Shown: in pieces, positions 34,507-44,875 of the stretch
Layout: the number at the start of each line of letters is the position of its first letter
How positions within the stretch are numbered: the first letter of the stretch is position 1
NCBI GenBank assembly: GCA_966212505.1
Contig: CBIHRS010000020.1
Location: forward strand, 20,501 to 84,500
Length of the DNA: 64,000 nt
From: CAMLIZ01 sp966212505
GTDB taxonomy: Bacteria > Pseudomonadota > Gammaproteobacteria > Burkholderiales > Burkholderiaceae_C
Direction of reading: 5' to 3'
The notes under the pieces: generated by a model
What the model was told of the DNA's origin: nothing
What the model saw: only the letters and a program-made list of their open reading frames with translations
Database searches by the model: none
Program-made: the position numbers and the translations under genes

Positions 34507-35183
34507 TCGAAGAGCTTCAGGATGGGCCAGCCGCGCTCGCGGGCGATCTGCTCGAGTGCAGGGGCGGGATTGGTGGCCACCGGGTGGCTCACGCGTTCGA
34601 GCAGCGGCAGGTCGTTGGTCGAGTCGCTGTAGAAGGTGATGCGATCGAACTGGTCCCACGCATGCTCGCGGTCGGAGAGCCAGTCCATCACGCGCTGGAT
34701 CTTGCCTTCGCGGAAGGTGGGTTCGCCCTTGATCGCGCCGGTGACGCGACCTTCGTCGTCGCGGTGCAGCTCGACCGCCAGCAGCTCGGGCACGCCGAAG
34801 GCATCGGCGATCGGCCGCGTGACGAATTCGTTGGTTGCGGTGACGATGGCCACCAGGTCGCCAGCGTCTTGATGGCGCTTGACCAGCGCCCTCGCCTGCG
34901 GCAGCAGCATCGGCGCCATCACCTCGCGCATGAAGCGCTCGCGCATCGCCTGCGCCTCCGCGGGATGGCGGGTGCGCCAGGCCGAGGTCGCGAAGTCGAT
35001 GTACGCGTCGATGTCGAGCGTGCCGGCAAGGTAGTGCTGGTAGAACTCGTCGTTGCGGCGCTTGAACACATCGGCATCGGCCCAGCCCACGCGCACCAGG
35101 AAGTCGCCGAAGGCATGGTCGGAATCGGTGGGGATCAGCGTGCCGTCGAGGTCGAACAGCGTCAGGTTCCTGGAATGGCTCAT
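34503..35183 (-). CDS. HAD-family hydrolase, subfamily IB (SerB-like phosphatase)
   Basis: 226 residues from MSHSRNLTLFDLDGTLIPTD at 35183. Motif I DLDGT with two catalytic aspartates, motif II in IVTATNEFV near residue 108, conserved Lys in FREGKIQRV, and motif III FYSDSTNDLPLL near residue 183. A helical cap follows motif I. The group includes phosphoserine-phosphatase-like enzymes, but the substrate is not known. Fixed between hda and pcnB with 4-base overlaps on each side, so translation is coupled. Confidence 0.92.
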   Translation of the reverse strand: MSHSRNLTLFDLDGTLIPTDSDHAFGDFLVRVGWADADVFKRRNDEFYQHYLAGTLDIDAYIDFATSAWRTRHPAEAQAMRERFMREVMAPMLLPQARALVKRHQDAGDLVAIVTATNEFVTRPIADAFGVPELLAVELHRDDEGRVTGAIKGEPTFREGKIQRVMDWLSDREHAWDQFDRITFYSDSTNDLPLLERVSHPVATNPAPALEQIARERGWPILKLFE

Positions 35184-35848
35184 ACGCCTTCCTCGGCGAG
35201 CATGGTTTTCAGAAGCGGCACGGTGACGCCGCGGTGCTGCGCCAGCGCGAACTGGTCGAGCCGGTCGAGCAGGCGCATCAGGTGCTTGAGGTCGCGTGCA
35301 AAACGTGTGAGCAGGTAGTCCATCACCTCGTCCGACAGGAAGATGCCGCGCCGGTCGGCCTCGCGCCGCAGCGCGGCCCGCACCTCGGATTCGCCCAGCG
35401 GCTGCAGCGCGAAGATGTGGCCCCAGCCGAGGCGGGTGCGCAGGTCGTCGCGCACCGGCAGGTCGACCGGTGGCACACGGCCGGCGGCCACCACCTGCAC
35501 CGCCGAGGTGGCCGCCTCGACGAAGACGGTGAACGCGGCCTGCTGGCGCAGCGCGTCGAAGTCCTGGCAGTCGTCCATGATGACCAGCGACCAGCCTTCG
35601 TCGACCGGCCACGGCGCATCGCTGCGCGCATCGAACCAGCCGACGCGGTGCCCCTGCTGCTGGCGCTCATGGGCCAGCGCCCGCAGCAGATGGGTCTTGC
35701 CGCTGCCCGACGGGCCCCACAGGTACACCGGCGCGGCCACTGCCTCGAGGCTGCGCAGGTGCTGCAGCGCGGCCGCGTTCGACCCGACCATGAAGGTGTC
35801 GAAGCTGGGCGCCGTCTCCGGCAGGATCGCGAGCGGGATCTGCTTCAT
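35180..35848 (-). CDS. hda: DnaA regulatory inactivator Hda
   Basis: 222 residues, AAA+ fold like DnaA domain III. MKQIPLAILPE carries a QxPL-type sliding-clamp-binding motif at residues 3-7. Walker A GPSGSGKTHLLRAL near residue 45 and Walker B LVIMDDCQDFDAL near residue 88. Hda with the DNA-loaded clamp triggers DnaA-ATP hydrolysis and blocks re-initiation. Overlaps the HAD gene and the AI-2E-type transporter gene by 4 bases each. Confidence 0.95.
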   Translation of the reverse strand: MKQIPLAILPETAPSFDTFMVGSNAAALQHLRSLEAVAAPVYLWGPSGSGKTHLLRALAHERQQQGHRVGWFDARSDAPWPVDEGWSLVIMDDCQDFDALRQQAAFTVFVEAATSAVQVVAAGRVPPVDLPVRDDLRTRLGWGHIFALQPLGESEVRAALRREADRRGIFLSDEVMDYLLTRFARDLKHLMRLLDRLDQFALAQHRGVTVPLLKTMLAEEGV

Positions 35849-36906
35849 CCGAGGTACAGCGCGCTGCGGAGGTACAGGTGCTTCAGGCGCCGCGCGGCGA
35901 CGAGCAGCACCGCGCTGAGCGGCAGCGCGATCAGCACGCCGACGAAGCCGAACAGCTGGCCGAAGGCCAGCAGCGCGAAGATGACGGTGAGCGGGCTGAG
36001 GCCGATGCGCTCGCCCACGAGCCGGGGCGTGAGATAGAAGCTTTCGAGCAACTGGCCAAAACCGTAGACCACCGCCACCGCGACCAGCCCATACCAGCTG
36101 GCGAACTGCAGCACCGCTGCCAGCAGCGCCAGCACCAGCCCCAGCCCGAAGCCGAGGTAGGGGATGAACACCGCCAGGCCGGTGAACACGCCGACCGGCA
36201 CCGCGAGGTCGAAGCCGAACAGCCGCAGCCCGATCGCGTAGTACATCGCCAGCACCAGCATCACCAGCATCTGGCCGCGCAGGTACTGGCCCAGCACCAC
36301 GTCGCATTCGACCAGGAAGGAGTCGGTCTGCTCGTGCAGCCGAGGCGGCACCAGCTCGCGCACGCGGCCGAGCAGCTTGGGCCAGTCCATCAGCAGGTAG
36401 AACAGCACCAGCGGCACCAGCACCGCGTTGCCGACGATCGCCAGCACGTAGCTGCCGCCGATGCGCGCCGAGCTCAACGCGCGGCGCAGCCAGTCTTCGA
36501 CGTTGGCATCGAGCACCTTCAGCGCCATCGCCTTGATACTCGCGCTGTCGAGCGTGACATGGATGCCGAACTGCGCCAGCCAGGGCGACAGCGTGGCGTC
36601 CAGCTTGTCGGCCAGCAGCGGCACCTGCTGCTTCAGTTGCGGCAGCTCCTTGGAGAGGATCGGCACGATCAGCAGCGCCAGCGCCAGCACCGCGACGATG
36701 GCCGCCACCTCCACCAGCACCACCGCCGCGGCCCGCGGCCAGCGGCGCGCGACCAGCCGCTCCACCGCCGGCCCGAGCGCATAGGCCAGCCCCGCACCGA
36801 TCAGGAAGGGCGTGAGCACCGGCGCGAGCAGCCACAACAGCACCGCCGCCGCGATGGCGAGCACGGTCCAGGTCAGGGTCTTGCGTTGAGCGGAGGTGAG
36901 GGTCAT
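35845..36906 (-). CDS. AI-2E/PerM-family membrane transporter
   Basis: 353 residues from MTLTSAQRKTLTWTVLAIAAA at 36906. Eight or so membrane helices with a large soluble loop at about 75-150 after the second pair. The family ranges from AI-2 exporters (TqsA) to PerM-type proteins with no known cargo; no autoinducer gene is nearby, so quorum export is not supported. Located upstream of hda in one operon, a stable betaproteobacterial arrangement. Confidence 0.9.
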   Translation of the reverse strand: MTLTSAQRKTLTWTVLAIAAAVLLWLLAPVLTPFLIGAGLAYALGPAVERLVARRWPRAAAVVLVEVAAIVAVLALALLIVPILSKELPQLKQQVPLLADKLDATLSPWLAQFGIHVTLDSASIKAMALKVLDANVEDWLRRALSSARIGGSYVLAIVGNAVLVPLVLFYLLMDWPKLLGRVRELVPPRLHEQTDSFLVECDVVLGQYLRGQMLVMLVLAMYYAIGLRLFGFDLAVPVGVFTGLAVFIPYLGFGLGLVLALLAAVLQFASWYGLVAVAVVYGFGQLLESFYLTPRLVGERIGLSPLTVIFALLAFGQLFGFVGVLIALPLSAVLLVAARRLKHLYLRSALYLG

Positions 36907-37018
36907 GGGGCGGGAGGCCGCTGGGGCGCCGCCATGGCGGAGCGCGCTTCGAAAGAAGGGGGAAGGCGGCGCAACAACGGCCGCCATTCTATGTGGGCCG
37001 CCGGCCCTTCCCTCCAGT

Positions 37019-37876
37019 TCAGTGCAGGCGGGGGCTGCCGGACAGCCGCCATTCGGCGGCGCGCGCCGACAGCGACAGCACGTCGTCGGCTTCCGGGCAA
37101 TGGCGCAGATACGCCTCGACATCGTCGAGCGCCAGCAGGTACTGCCCCAGCTCGGCATAGGCCAGGCCACGGTCGCGCCGCTCCTCCCAGGCCTCGGGCA
37201 GCAGGATCACCAGACGCTGCTGCACCGCGAGCAGGCGCGGCCAGTCGGCGGCGCTGCGGTGGATTTCCTTCAGGTTGCGCAGCAGGCGGGCCAGCACGTC
37301 GCGCGCCGACGCGGCCTGCAGGAACAGCCCCAGCGGCACGTCGAAATCGCCCACCAGGCCCTGCTGCCGGCGGTAGGGCGCCAGGCGCTCGTCGAGCTCC
37401 TCGCGCGACAGCGAGCGGCCGCTGAACGGATCGATCACCACCTCGCCCTGCGGCATGCGCAGCTTGACGAGGAAATGCCCCGGGAACGAGATGCCGCGCG
37501 CCTGCAGGCCGACCTGAGTGGCGAATTCGATGTACAGCAGCGCCAGCGAGATCGGGATGCCGCGACGCGTCTGCAGCACCCGGTGCAGGTAGCTGTTGTG
37601 CGGGTCGTAGTAGTTGTTGACGTTGCCGGCGAAGCCCAGCTCGGTGAAGAAGTAGTGGTTCAGCAGGCGCAGGCGCTGCATGGGCATCGCATCGGCGGCG
37701 AGGCGGCGCCTGAGCTTGTCGGCCAGCGCATCGATCTCGGCGAGCACGCCCTGCGGATCGAGGCCGGGCTCGTCGTCCTGCGCCACTGCGATGGCCGCTT
37801 CCGTGAGGGCCAGCCCGGCGTCCTCGGCCACGAGGCTCGCGAAATACTGCAGCGGGGTGACGACCTCGAACTCCAT
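37019..37876 (-). CDS. SirB1-family transglutaminase-like/TPR protein
   Basis: 285 residues. N-terminal transglutaminase-like region with NYYDPHNSYLHRVLQTRRGIP near residue 88 and GHFLVKL near residue 131; the usual catalytic Cys is absent, as in most SirB1 proteins. A C-terminal TPR-like helical repeat (RDRGLAYAELGQYLLALDD) is near residue 235. Function unclear; E. coli SirB1 has been linked to lipoprotein and regulator phenotypes. TACACT at 37883-37888 on the minus strand ends 6 bases before the ATG. Confidence 0.88.
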   Translation of the reverse strand: MEFEVVTPLQYFASLVAEDAGLALTEAAIAVAQDDEPGLDPQGVLAEIDALADKLRRRLAADAMPMQRLRLLNHYFFTELGFAGNVNNYYDPHNSYLHRVLQTRRGIPISLALLYIEFATQVGLQARGISFPGHFLVKLRMPQGEVVIDPFSGRSLSREELDERLAPYRRQQGLVGDFDVPLGLFLQAASARDVLARLLRNLKEIHRSAADWPRLLAVQQRLVILLPEAWEERRDRGLAYAELGQYLLALDDVEAYLRHCPEADDVLSLSARAAEWRLSGSPRLH

Positions 37877-37920
37877 GAAGCCAGTGTATGCCGCGCCCCC
37901 GGCGCCACCAAGGCGGGAGC

Positions 37921-39486
<1,566 letters not shown>

Positions 39487-39550
39487 TCTGGGAATTGCGG
39501 GCCGCGGACGACGACAACCGGGCGACGGAGGGGCGATGACAGGGCGCGCG

Positions 39551-39626
39551 ATTATAGGTAGCGCCCGCTCACATCCGCCCACCCTTGACAAGCAGATTGC
39601 CGCATGCGTAATACAGATGCTATACT
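39551..39626. promoter_or_regulatory. Divergent promoters of murJ and rpsT
   Basis: Minus strand: TATAAT (39551-39556) 64 bases before the murJ ATG, no good -35. Plus strand: TTGACA (39585-39590) with TAATAC at 39609-39614 (18-base spacer), and overlapping it TTGCCG (39597-39602) with TATACT at 39621-39626 (18-base spacer), which look like two tandem rpsT promoters. Confidence 0.55.
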
Positions 39627-39659
39627 GATCGACTTTCCACCTGGACACCCCTTTACAGC

Positions 39660-39968
39660 ATGGCCACCTCTTCCAAAGCCAAGAAGAAGACCGTCCGCCT
39701 CGCGTCGGGCCGCAAGCGCGCCCGCCAGGACGTCAAGCTGAACGCCGCCAACACGGCGCTGCGCTCCAAATTCCGCACGGTCATCAAGAACGTGCAAAAG
39801 GCCGTTGTCGCTGGCGACAAGGACAAGGCCGCTGACCTGTTCAAGACCGCCCAGAGCGTGATCGATTCGGTCGCCGACAAGGGCATCTTCCACAAGAACA
39901 AGGCCGCTCGCCACAAGAGCCGCCTGTCGGCCAAGATCAAGGCGCTGGGCGCCGCTGCCGCCGCCTGA
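39660..39968 (+). CDS. rpsT: 30S ribosomal protein S20
   Basis: 102 residues, about 15 longer than in E. coli, mainly by a C-terminal Ala run. Lys/Arg-rich three-helix bundle: VRLASGRKRARQDVKLNAAN near residue 11, LRSKFRTVIKNVQKAV, and GIFHKNKAARHKSRLSAKIK near residue 75. It binds the 16S 5' domain. The ATG has no obvious ribosome binding site, as known for some S20 genes that regulate their own translation. Confidence 0.97.
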   Translation: MATSSKAKKKTVRLASGRKRARQDVKLNAANTALRSKFRTVIKNVQKAVVAGDKDKAADLFKTAQSVIDSVADKGIFHKNKAARHKSRLSAKIKALGAAAAA

Positions 39969-39991
39969 AGCCACCCGTCCAGGTGAAACGA

Positions 39992-40017
39992 AAAGGGCCC
40001 GCAATCGCGGGCCCTTT
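39992..40017. terminator. Bidirectional terminator between rpsT and the DUF3579 gene
   Basis: Arms AAAGGGCCCGC (39992-40002) and GCGGGCCCTTT (40007-40017) around AATC. A and T runs flank both sides, so it serves both convergent genes. Confidence 0.87.
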
Positions 40018-40040
40018 GCTTTTGGTGCGGCGCCTTCGGC

Positions 40041-40379
40041 TCAGCCCTTCTTCGGGAGCTCGGGGCGGTCTTCCGGCATCAGGCAGGCTTCGGCCACCTG
40101 CAGGTTGTTGTCGCGGGCGAAGTTCATCACGAAGTCCCAGGCCATCGGCTCGATGTCCTTCAGCGCCTCGTTGACGATCACGTACTTCACACCGTTGATC
40201 ACCCGCGGCACGCAATACGGCGAATAGCCGATGTAGGCGCCCTTGCCGCCCGCCGAGTCCCCCGGCCGGAAGCACGACATCGCGCCGGCGAGGCGTTCGG
40301 CCCAATCGCTGGGACGGAAGGTTCGGCCATCCTTGGTGATCCCCTGGATGAAGACTTCGCGGGGTTTGGGGGACGTCAT
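40041..40379 (-). CDS. DUF3579 protein
   Basis: 112 residues from MTSPKPREVFIQGITKDGR at 40379. A small soluble protein with TFRPSDWAERLAGAMSCF near residue 21, GYSPYCVPRVINGVKYVIV near residue 51, and LKDIEPMAWDFVMNFARDNNL. The family is confined mainly to betaproteobacteria and is usually beside argD/argF, as here, though divergent. No activity is known. Confidence 0.9.
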   Translation of the reverse strand: MTSPKPREVFIQGITKDGRTFRPSDWAERLAGAMSCFRPGDSAGGKGAYIGYSPYCVPRVINGVKYVIVNEALKDIEPMAWDFVMNFARDNNLQVAEACLMPEDRPELPKKG

Positions 40380-40568
40380 GCGGGGGAGCGATAGAGACAG
40401 CCCTCTATTGTGCCCTGCAACCACCGCACCGCAGCATACGGGATCACCACACGCAGGGCTCACCCGGGTCTGCGCCGGAGCCCGGAAGGCCAGCCCGTAG
40501 AATCGTTCACGGTCGGCGCGTGATCCGCCACGCTGCCGGCCCTTTCTTTTTCTCCGGAGCCCTTGCCG

Positions 40569-41771
40569 ATGAACGCCCCTGTCGCCCCCGAACCGCATGT
40601 GATGAAGACCTACGGCCGCCTGCCGATCGCTTTGTCGCACGGCCGAGGCTGCTGGCTGTGGGACACCAACGGCAAGAAATACCTCGACGGGCTGGGCGGC
40701 ATCGCCGTCAACACGCTGGGCCATGCGCACCCCAAGCTGGTGCCGGCGCTGCAGGACCAGGTGTCCAAGCTGATCCACAGCTCCAACTACTACCACGTGC
40801 CGCTGCAGGAGCAGCTTGCCGCCAAGCTGTGCGAGCTCTCGGGCCTGAGCAACGTCTTCTTCTGCAACAGCGGCCTCGAGGCCAATGAAGGCGCGCTGAA
40901 GATCGCGCGCAAGTTCGGCCATGACAAGGGCATTGACCGCCCCGAGGTCATCGTCTACGAGAAGGCCTTCCACGGCCGCTCGATCGCCACGCTGTCGGCC
41001 ACCGGCAACCCCAAGGTGCAGGCCGGCTTCGGCCCGCTGGTCGAAGGCTTCGTGCGCGTGCCGCTGAACGACCTTGCCGCGCTGGAGGAAGCCGCGCGCA
41101 CGCGCCCCAACGTCGTCGCGGTGTTCCTGGAGGTGATCCAGGGCGAAGGCGGCATCAACCCGGTGCAGCTCGACTACCTGCGCGCGGTGCGCAAGCTGTG
41201 CGACGAGCGTGACTGGCTGCTGATGCTCGATGAAGTGCAGTGCGGCATCGGCCGCACCGGCAAGTGGTTCGCGCACCAGTGGGCCGGCATCCAGCCCGAC
41301 GTGATGCCGCTGGCCAAGGGCCTGGGCTCGGGCGTGCCGGTGGGCGCCATCGTCTGCGGTCCACGCGCGGCCAACGTGCTGCAGCCGGGCAACCATGGCA
41401 CCACCTTCGGCGGCAACCCGCTGGCGATGCGCGCCGGCGTCGAGACGCTGCGCATCATGGAAGAAGAGAAGCTGCTCGACAACGCGGCCAAGGTCGGCGC
41501 CGAAATCAAGGCGGCGCTGCAGCGCGAGCTGGGCAGCCTGCCCGGTGTGGTCGACATCCGCGGCCAGGGCCTGATGCTCGGCGTGGAGCTCGACCGCCCC
41601 TGCGGCGAGCTGCTGGGCCGTGCGGCCGATGCGGGCCTGTTCATCAGCGTGACGGCCGACAAGGTGATCCGCCTCGTGCCCTCGCTGATCCTCAGCAGCG
41701 ACGAAGCGGCGCAGATCGTGGCCATCCTGGCGCCGCTGGTGAAAGAATTCCTCTCGTCTCCGCAATCATGA
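40569..41771 (+). CDS. argD: Acetylornithine aminotransferase
   Basis: 400 residues from the ATG at 40569 (a TTG two codons earlier is less likely). Class III aminotransferase: KYLDGLGGIAVNTLGHAHP, NVFFCNSGLEANEGALKIAR near residue 98, LMLDEVQCGIGRTGKWFA near residue 220, and PLPLAKG-type lysine in MPLAKGLGSGVPVGA, which binds PLP. It makes acetylornithine from acetylglutamate semialdehyde. A TAGAAT at 40498-40503 may be its -10. Overlaps argF by 4 bases. Confidence 0.95.
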   Translation: MNAPVAPEPHVMKTYGRLPIALSHGRGCWLWDTNGKKYLDGLGGIAVNTLGHAHPKLVPALQDQVSKLIHSSNYYHVPLQEQLAAKLCELSGLSNVFFCNSGLEANEGALKIARKFGHDKGIDRPEVIVYEKAFHGRSIATLSATGNPKVQAGFGPLVEGFVRVPLNDLAALEEAARTRPNVVAVFLEVIQGEGGINPVQLDYLRAVRKLCDERDWLLMLDEVQCGIGRTGKWFAHQWAGIQPDVMPLAKGLGSGVPVGAIVCGPRAANVLQPGNHGTTFGGNPLAMRAGVETLRIMEEEKLLDNAAKVGAEIKAALQRELGSLPGVVDIRGQGLMLGVELDRPCGELLGRAADAGLFISVTADKVIRLVPSLILSSDEAAQIVAILAPLVKEFLSSPQS

Positions 41772-42700
41772 AACCCGGCATGAGCCTCATGAAGCACTAC
41801 CTTCAGTTCAAGGACTTCCGCGCCGAGGAATACGCCTACCTCTTCGAGCGCACCGCGATCATCAAGAAGCGCTTCAAGAACTACGAGAAATACCAGCCGC
41901 TGGTCGACCGCACGCTGGCGATGATCTTCGAGAAGGCCAGCACCCGCACCCGCGTGAGCTTCGAGGCCGGCATGTACCAGATGGGCGGCTCGGTGGTGCA
42001 CCTGACCACCGGCGACAGCCAGCTCGGCCGCGCCGAGCCGGTGGAGGATTCGGCCCGCGTGATCAGCCGCATGGTCGACATCGTGATGATCCGCACCTTC
42101 GAGCAGGCCAAGCTCGAGACCTTTGCGGCCCATTCGCGCGTGCCGGTGATCAACGGCCTCACCAACGAATACCACCCCTGCCAGATCCTGGCCGACATCT
42201 TCACCTTCATCGAACACCGCGGCTCGATCCAGGGCAAGGTCGTGGCGTGGGTGGGCGACGGCAACAACATGGCCAACACCTGGCTGCAGGCCGCCGAGAT
42301 CCTCGGCTTCACGGTGCACGTGAGCACGCCCAGCGGCTACGAGATCGATCCGGCGGTGGCCGGCATCCGCGACACCGGCTGCTACAAGGTCTTCAAGGAC
42401 CCGATGGACGCCTGCCGCGGCGCGCACCTGGTGACCACCGACGTGTGGACCAGCATGGGCTACGAGGCCGAGAACGAAGCCCGCCAGAAGGCCTTTGCCG
42501 ACTGGTGCGTCGATGCCGAGATGATGGCCGCGGCCCAGCCCGATGCGCTGTTCATGCACTGCCTGCCCGCCCACCGCGGCGAGGAAGTGGAGGCCGCGGT
42601 GATCGACGGTCCGCAGTCGGTGGTGTGGGAAGAGGCCGAGAACCGCATGCATGTGCAGAAGGCCTTGATGGAGTACCTGCTGCTGGGCCGCATCGGCTGA
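41768..42700 (+). CDS. argF: Ornithine carbamoyltransferase
   Basis: 310 residues if the ATG at 41768 is used, which gives an ATGA overlap with argD; ATGs at 41780 and 41789 are alternatives, and homologues commonly begin at the last (MKHYLQFKDF). Carbamoyl-phosphate motif STRTR in FEKASTRTRVSFE near residue 55, and ornithine motif FMHCLPAHRGEEV near residue 263. Together with argD it performs two steps of arginine synthesis. The metallophosphoesterase starts on the final base of its stop. Confidence 0.95.
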   Translation: MKPGMSLMKHYLQFKDFRAEEYAYLFERTAIIKKRFKNYEKYQPLVDRTLAMIFEKASTRTRVSFEAGMYQMGGSVVHLTTGDSQLGRAEPVEDSARVISRMVDIVMIRTFEQAKLETFAAHSRVPVINGLTNEYHPCQILADIFTFIEHRGSIQGKVVAWVGDGNNMANTWLQAAEILGFTVHVSTPSGYEIDPAVAGIRDTGCYKVFKDPMDACRGAHLVTTDVWTSMGYEAENEARQKAFADWCVDAEMMAAAQPDALFMHCLPAHRGEEVEAAVIDGPQSVVWEEAENRMHVQKALMEYLLLGRIG

Positions 42701-43443
42701 TGAAGATCGCGCTGGTGACCGACCTGCACGCCAACCGCGAGGCGGTGGAGGCGGTGCTGGCGCATGCGCGCGGCCAAGGGGCCCAGCGCTTCGTGTTCCT
42801 CGGCGACTACGTGGGCTACGGCGCCGACCCCGGCTGGGTGGTCGACCTGATCCGCGAACACGTGGCGGCCGGCGCGGTGGCGATCGTCGGCAATCACGAT
42901 GCCGCGGTGGTGCGCGGCCCCTCGCCCTCGATGCGGCCCGAGCCGCGCGAAGCGGTGGCCTGGACCCGCATGCAACTCAGCGACGAGCAACTGGCCTTCC
43001 TCGAGAGCCTGCCGCTGCAGGTGACCGAGGAGAATCGGCTCTACGTGCATGCCAATGCCTATGCCCCGGCCGAATGGGGCTACGTGGTGGCGCGGGCCGA
43101 TGCCGCGCGCAGCCTACAGGCCACGCACTGCCGCTACACCTTCTGCGGCCATGTGCACGAGCCCAGGCTCTACCACCTGTCGGGCACCGGCAAGACGCTC
43201 GACTTCACGCCGACCTCGGGCGTCGCCATCCCGGTGGCGCCGCACCGGCAGTGGCTGGTGCTGCCGGGTTCGGCCGGCCAGCCGCGCGACGGCAACCCCG
43301 CTGCCTGCTACGCGATGTTCGACACAGCGCAAGCCCTGCTCACCTTCCACCGCGTACCGTACGACCACGACACCGCCGCCGACAAGATCCGCGCGGCGGG
43401 GCTGCCTGTCTCGTTTGCCGACCGCCTGATCCATGGTGCCTGA
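42700..43443 (+). CDS. Calcineurin-like metallophosphoesterase
   Basis: 247 residues. Metal-binding motifs in order: TDLHAN (Asp8, His10), GDYVGYGADP near residue 36, GNHDA near residue 63, VHANAY near residue 112, and CGHVHEP near residue 148. This is the YfcE/MJ0936-type phosphodiesterase or a PPP-type phosphatase. Its last 11 bases overlap the start of the kinase gene, so the two are translated together, which makes it a candidate phosphatase for that kinase. Its stop overlaps nothing else. One-base overlap with argF upstream. Confidence 0.9.
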   Translation: MKIALVTDLHANREAVEAVLAHARGQGAQRFVFLGDYVGYGADPGWVVDLIREHVAAGAVAIVGNHDAAVVRGPSPSMRPEPREAVAWTRMQLSDEQLAFLESLPLQVTEENRLYVHANAYAPAEWGYVVARADAARSLQATHCRYTFCGHVHEPRLYHLSGTGKTLDFTPTSGVAIPVAPHRQWLVLPGSAGQPRDGNPAACYAMFDTAQALLTFHRVPYDHDTAADKIRAAGLPVSFADRLIHGA

Positions 43444-44875
43444 CGAAATCATCGATCCACCCGCAGGCCCCTTGCAGGCCGGGCAGGTGATCGATGGTTT
43501 CCGGCTCGAGACGCACCTGCACCAGGGCGGCATGGCCAACCTGTGGCGCGTGACCCGTGCCGATAGCGGCGGCGATGCGATGCCGCTGATCATGAAGGTG
43601 CCGCGCATCAAGGGCGGCGAGGACCCGGCCACGATCGTCGGCTTCGAGGTCGAGCAGATGATCATGCCGATGCTCAAGGGTCGGCACGTGCCATGCTTCG
43701 TGGCCAAGGGCGACTTCACGCGCCAGCCCTACATCGTGATGGAGTACGTGCCCGGCCCTTCGCTGCGGCCGCGGCTCGACGACGCTCCGCTGCCTGCCGA
43801 CGAAGTGGCGCGCATCGGCGCCGCGGTGGCGGCCGCGCTGCACGACCTGCACAGGCAGCACGTGGTGCACCTCGACGTGAAGCCGAGCAACATCCTCTTC
43901 CGCGACAACGGCGATGCGGTGCTGGTCGACTTCGGCCTCTCGCGCCACGACCACCTGCCCGACCTGCTCGACGAGGAATTCACGCTGCCGATGGGCACCG
44001 GGCCCTACATGTCGCCCGAGCAGGTGCAGTTCGTGCGCAACGATCCGCGCAGCGACCTGTTCGCGCTCGGCGTGATGCTCTATCACCTGGCCACCGGGCA
44101 CCGCCCCTTCGGCCAGCCGAGCAGCGTGGCCGGGCTGCGCAAGCGCCTCTACCAGGAACCCACGCCGCCGCGCGCGCTGCGACCCGACTGCCCGCCATGG
44201 CTGCAGGAGGTGATCCTGCGCTGCCTGGAGGTATTGCCCGAGCGGCGCTACCAGAGCGCGGCGCAGCTGGTGCTCGACCTGCAGCATCCCGAGCAGGTGC
44301 CGCTGACCCAGCGTGCGCAGCGCATGCAGGGCAGCGGCCGCATCCAGGCGCTCAAGCGCTGGTTCGCCGCGCTGGGGGCCGAACCTGCGGGCGGCGGCAG
44401 CGCGGCCGTGCAGGTCTCGCGCAGCCCGATCCTGATGGTCGCGGTCGACCTCGAGAGCGCCAGCGCCCCGCTGCTCGAGCAGCTGTGCGACACGGTGCGA
44501 CGCCTGCTGCTCACCGACCCCGGCGCGCGCCTGGCCTGCGTGAGCGTGCTGAAGACCGCCCGCATCGGCATGGACGAGCTGGTCGACGCCCAAGGCCGCA
44601 GCCTGCACGTGAAGCAGTTGGTCGGGCTGAAGCACTGGGTGCGGCCGATCACACGGGCCCTGCCGCTCGACGAAGGCCGGCTGACCTTCCACGTGCTCGA
44701 GGCACCCGACCCTGCGGCCGCGATCATCGAGTTCGCGCAGCGCAACGAGGTCGACCACATCGTGATGGGCGCACGCGGCAACTCGGCGCTGCGCCGCTAC
44801 CTGGGCAGCGTGTCGTCTCAAGTGGTGGCCGAGAGCCCCTGCACGGTGACGGTGGTGCGCGCCGCCGCCGGCTGA
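43433..44875 (+). CDS. Ser/Thr protein kinase fused to a universal stress protein domain
   Basis: 480 residues. Hanks-type kinase at about 20-290: Gly-rich loop HLHQGGMANLWRV, catalytic Lys55 in LIMKV, VVHLDVKPSN near residue 146 (HLD in place of HRD, catalytic Asp148 and Asn153 kept), DFG at 166-168, and GPYMSPEQ. Linker to about 335, then a UspA domain with LMVAVDLES and the nucleotide motif MGARGNSALRRYLGSVSSQV near residue 445. No membrane helix. It probably couples stress or ATP state to protein phosphorylation. Overlaps the metallophosphoesterase by 11 bases and, tail to tail, the amidohydrolase by 58. Confidence 0.92.
   Translation: MVPDEIIDPPAGPLQAGQVIDGFRLETHLHQGGMANLWRVTRADSGGDAMPLIMKVPRIKGGEDPATIVGFEVEQMIMPMLKGRHVPCFVAKGDFTRQPYIVMEYVPGPSLRPRLDDAPLPADEVARIGAAVAAALHDLHRQHVVHLDVKPSNILFRDNGDAVLVDFGLSRHDHLPDLLDEEFTLPMGTGPYMSPEQVQFVRNDPRSDLFALGVMLYHLATGHRPFGQPSSVAGLRKRLYQEPTPPRALRPDCPPWLQEVILRCLEVLPERRYQSAAQLVLDLQHPEQVPLTQRAQRMQGSGRIQALKRWFAALGAEPAGGGSAAVQVSRSPILMVAVDLESASAPLLEQLCDTVRRLLLTDPGARLACVSVLKTARIGMDELVDAQGRSLHVKQLVGLKHWVRPITRALPLDEGRLTFHVLEAPDPAAAIIEFAQRNEVDHIVMGARGNSALRRYLGSVSSQVVAESPCTVTVVRAAAG

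Noticed and set aside
39585..39626. TTGACA at 39585 paired with TATACT at 39621 as one promoter
   Set aside because: The spacer would be 30 bases, too long for sigma-70. The region is better read as two overlapping promoters with 18-base spacers.
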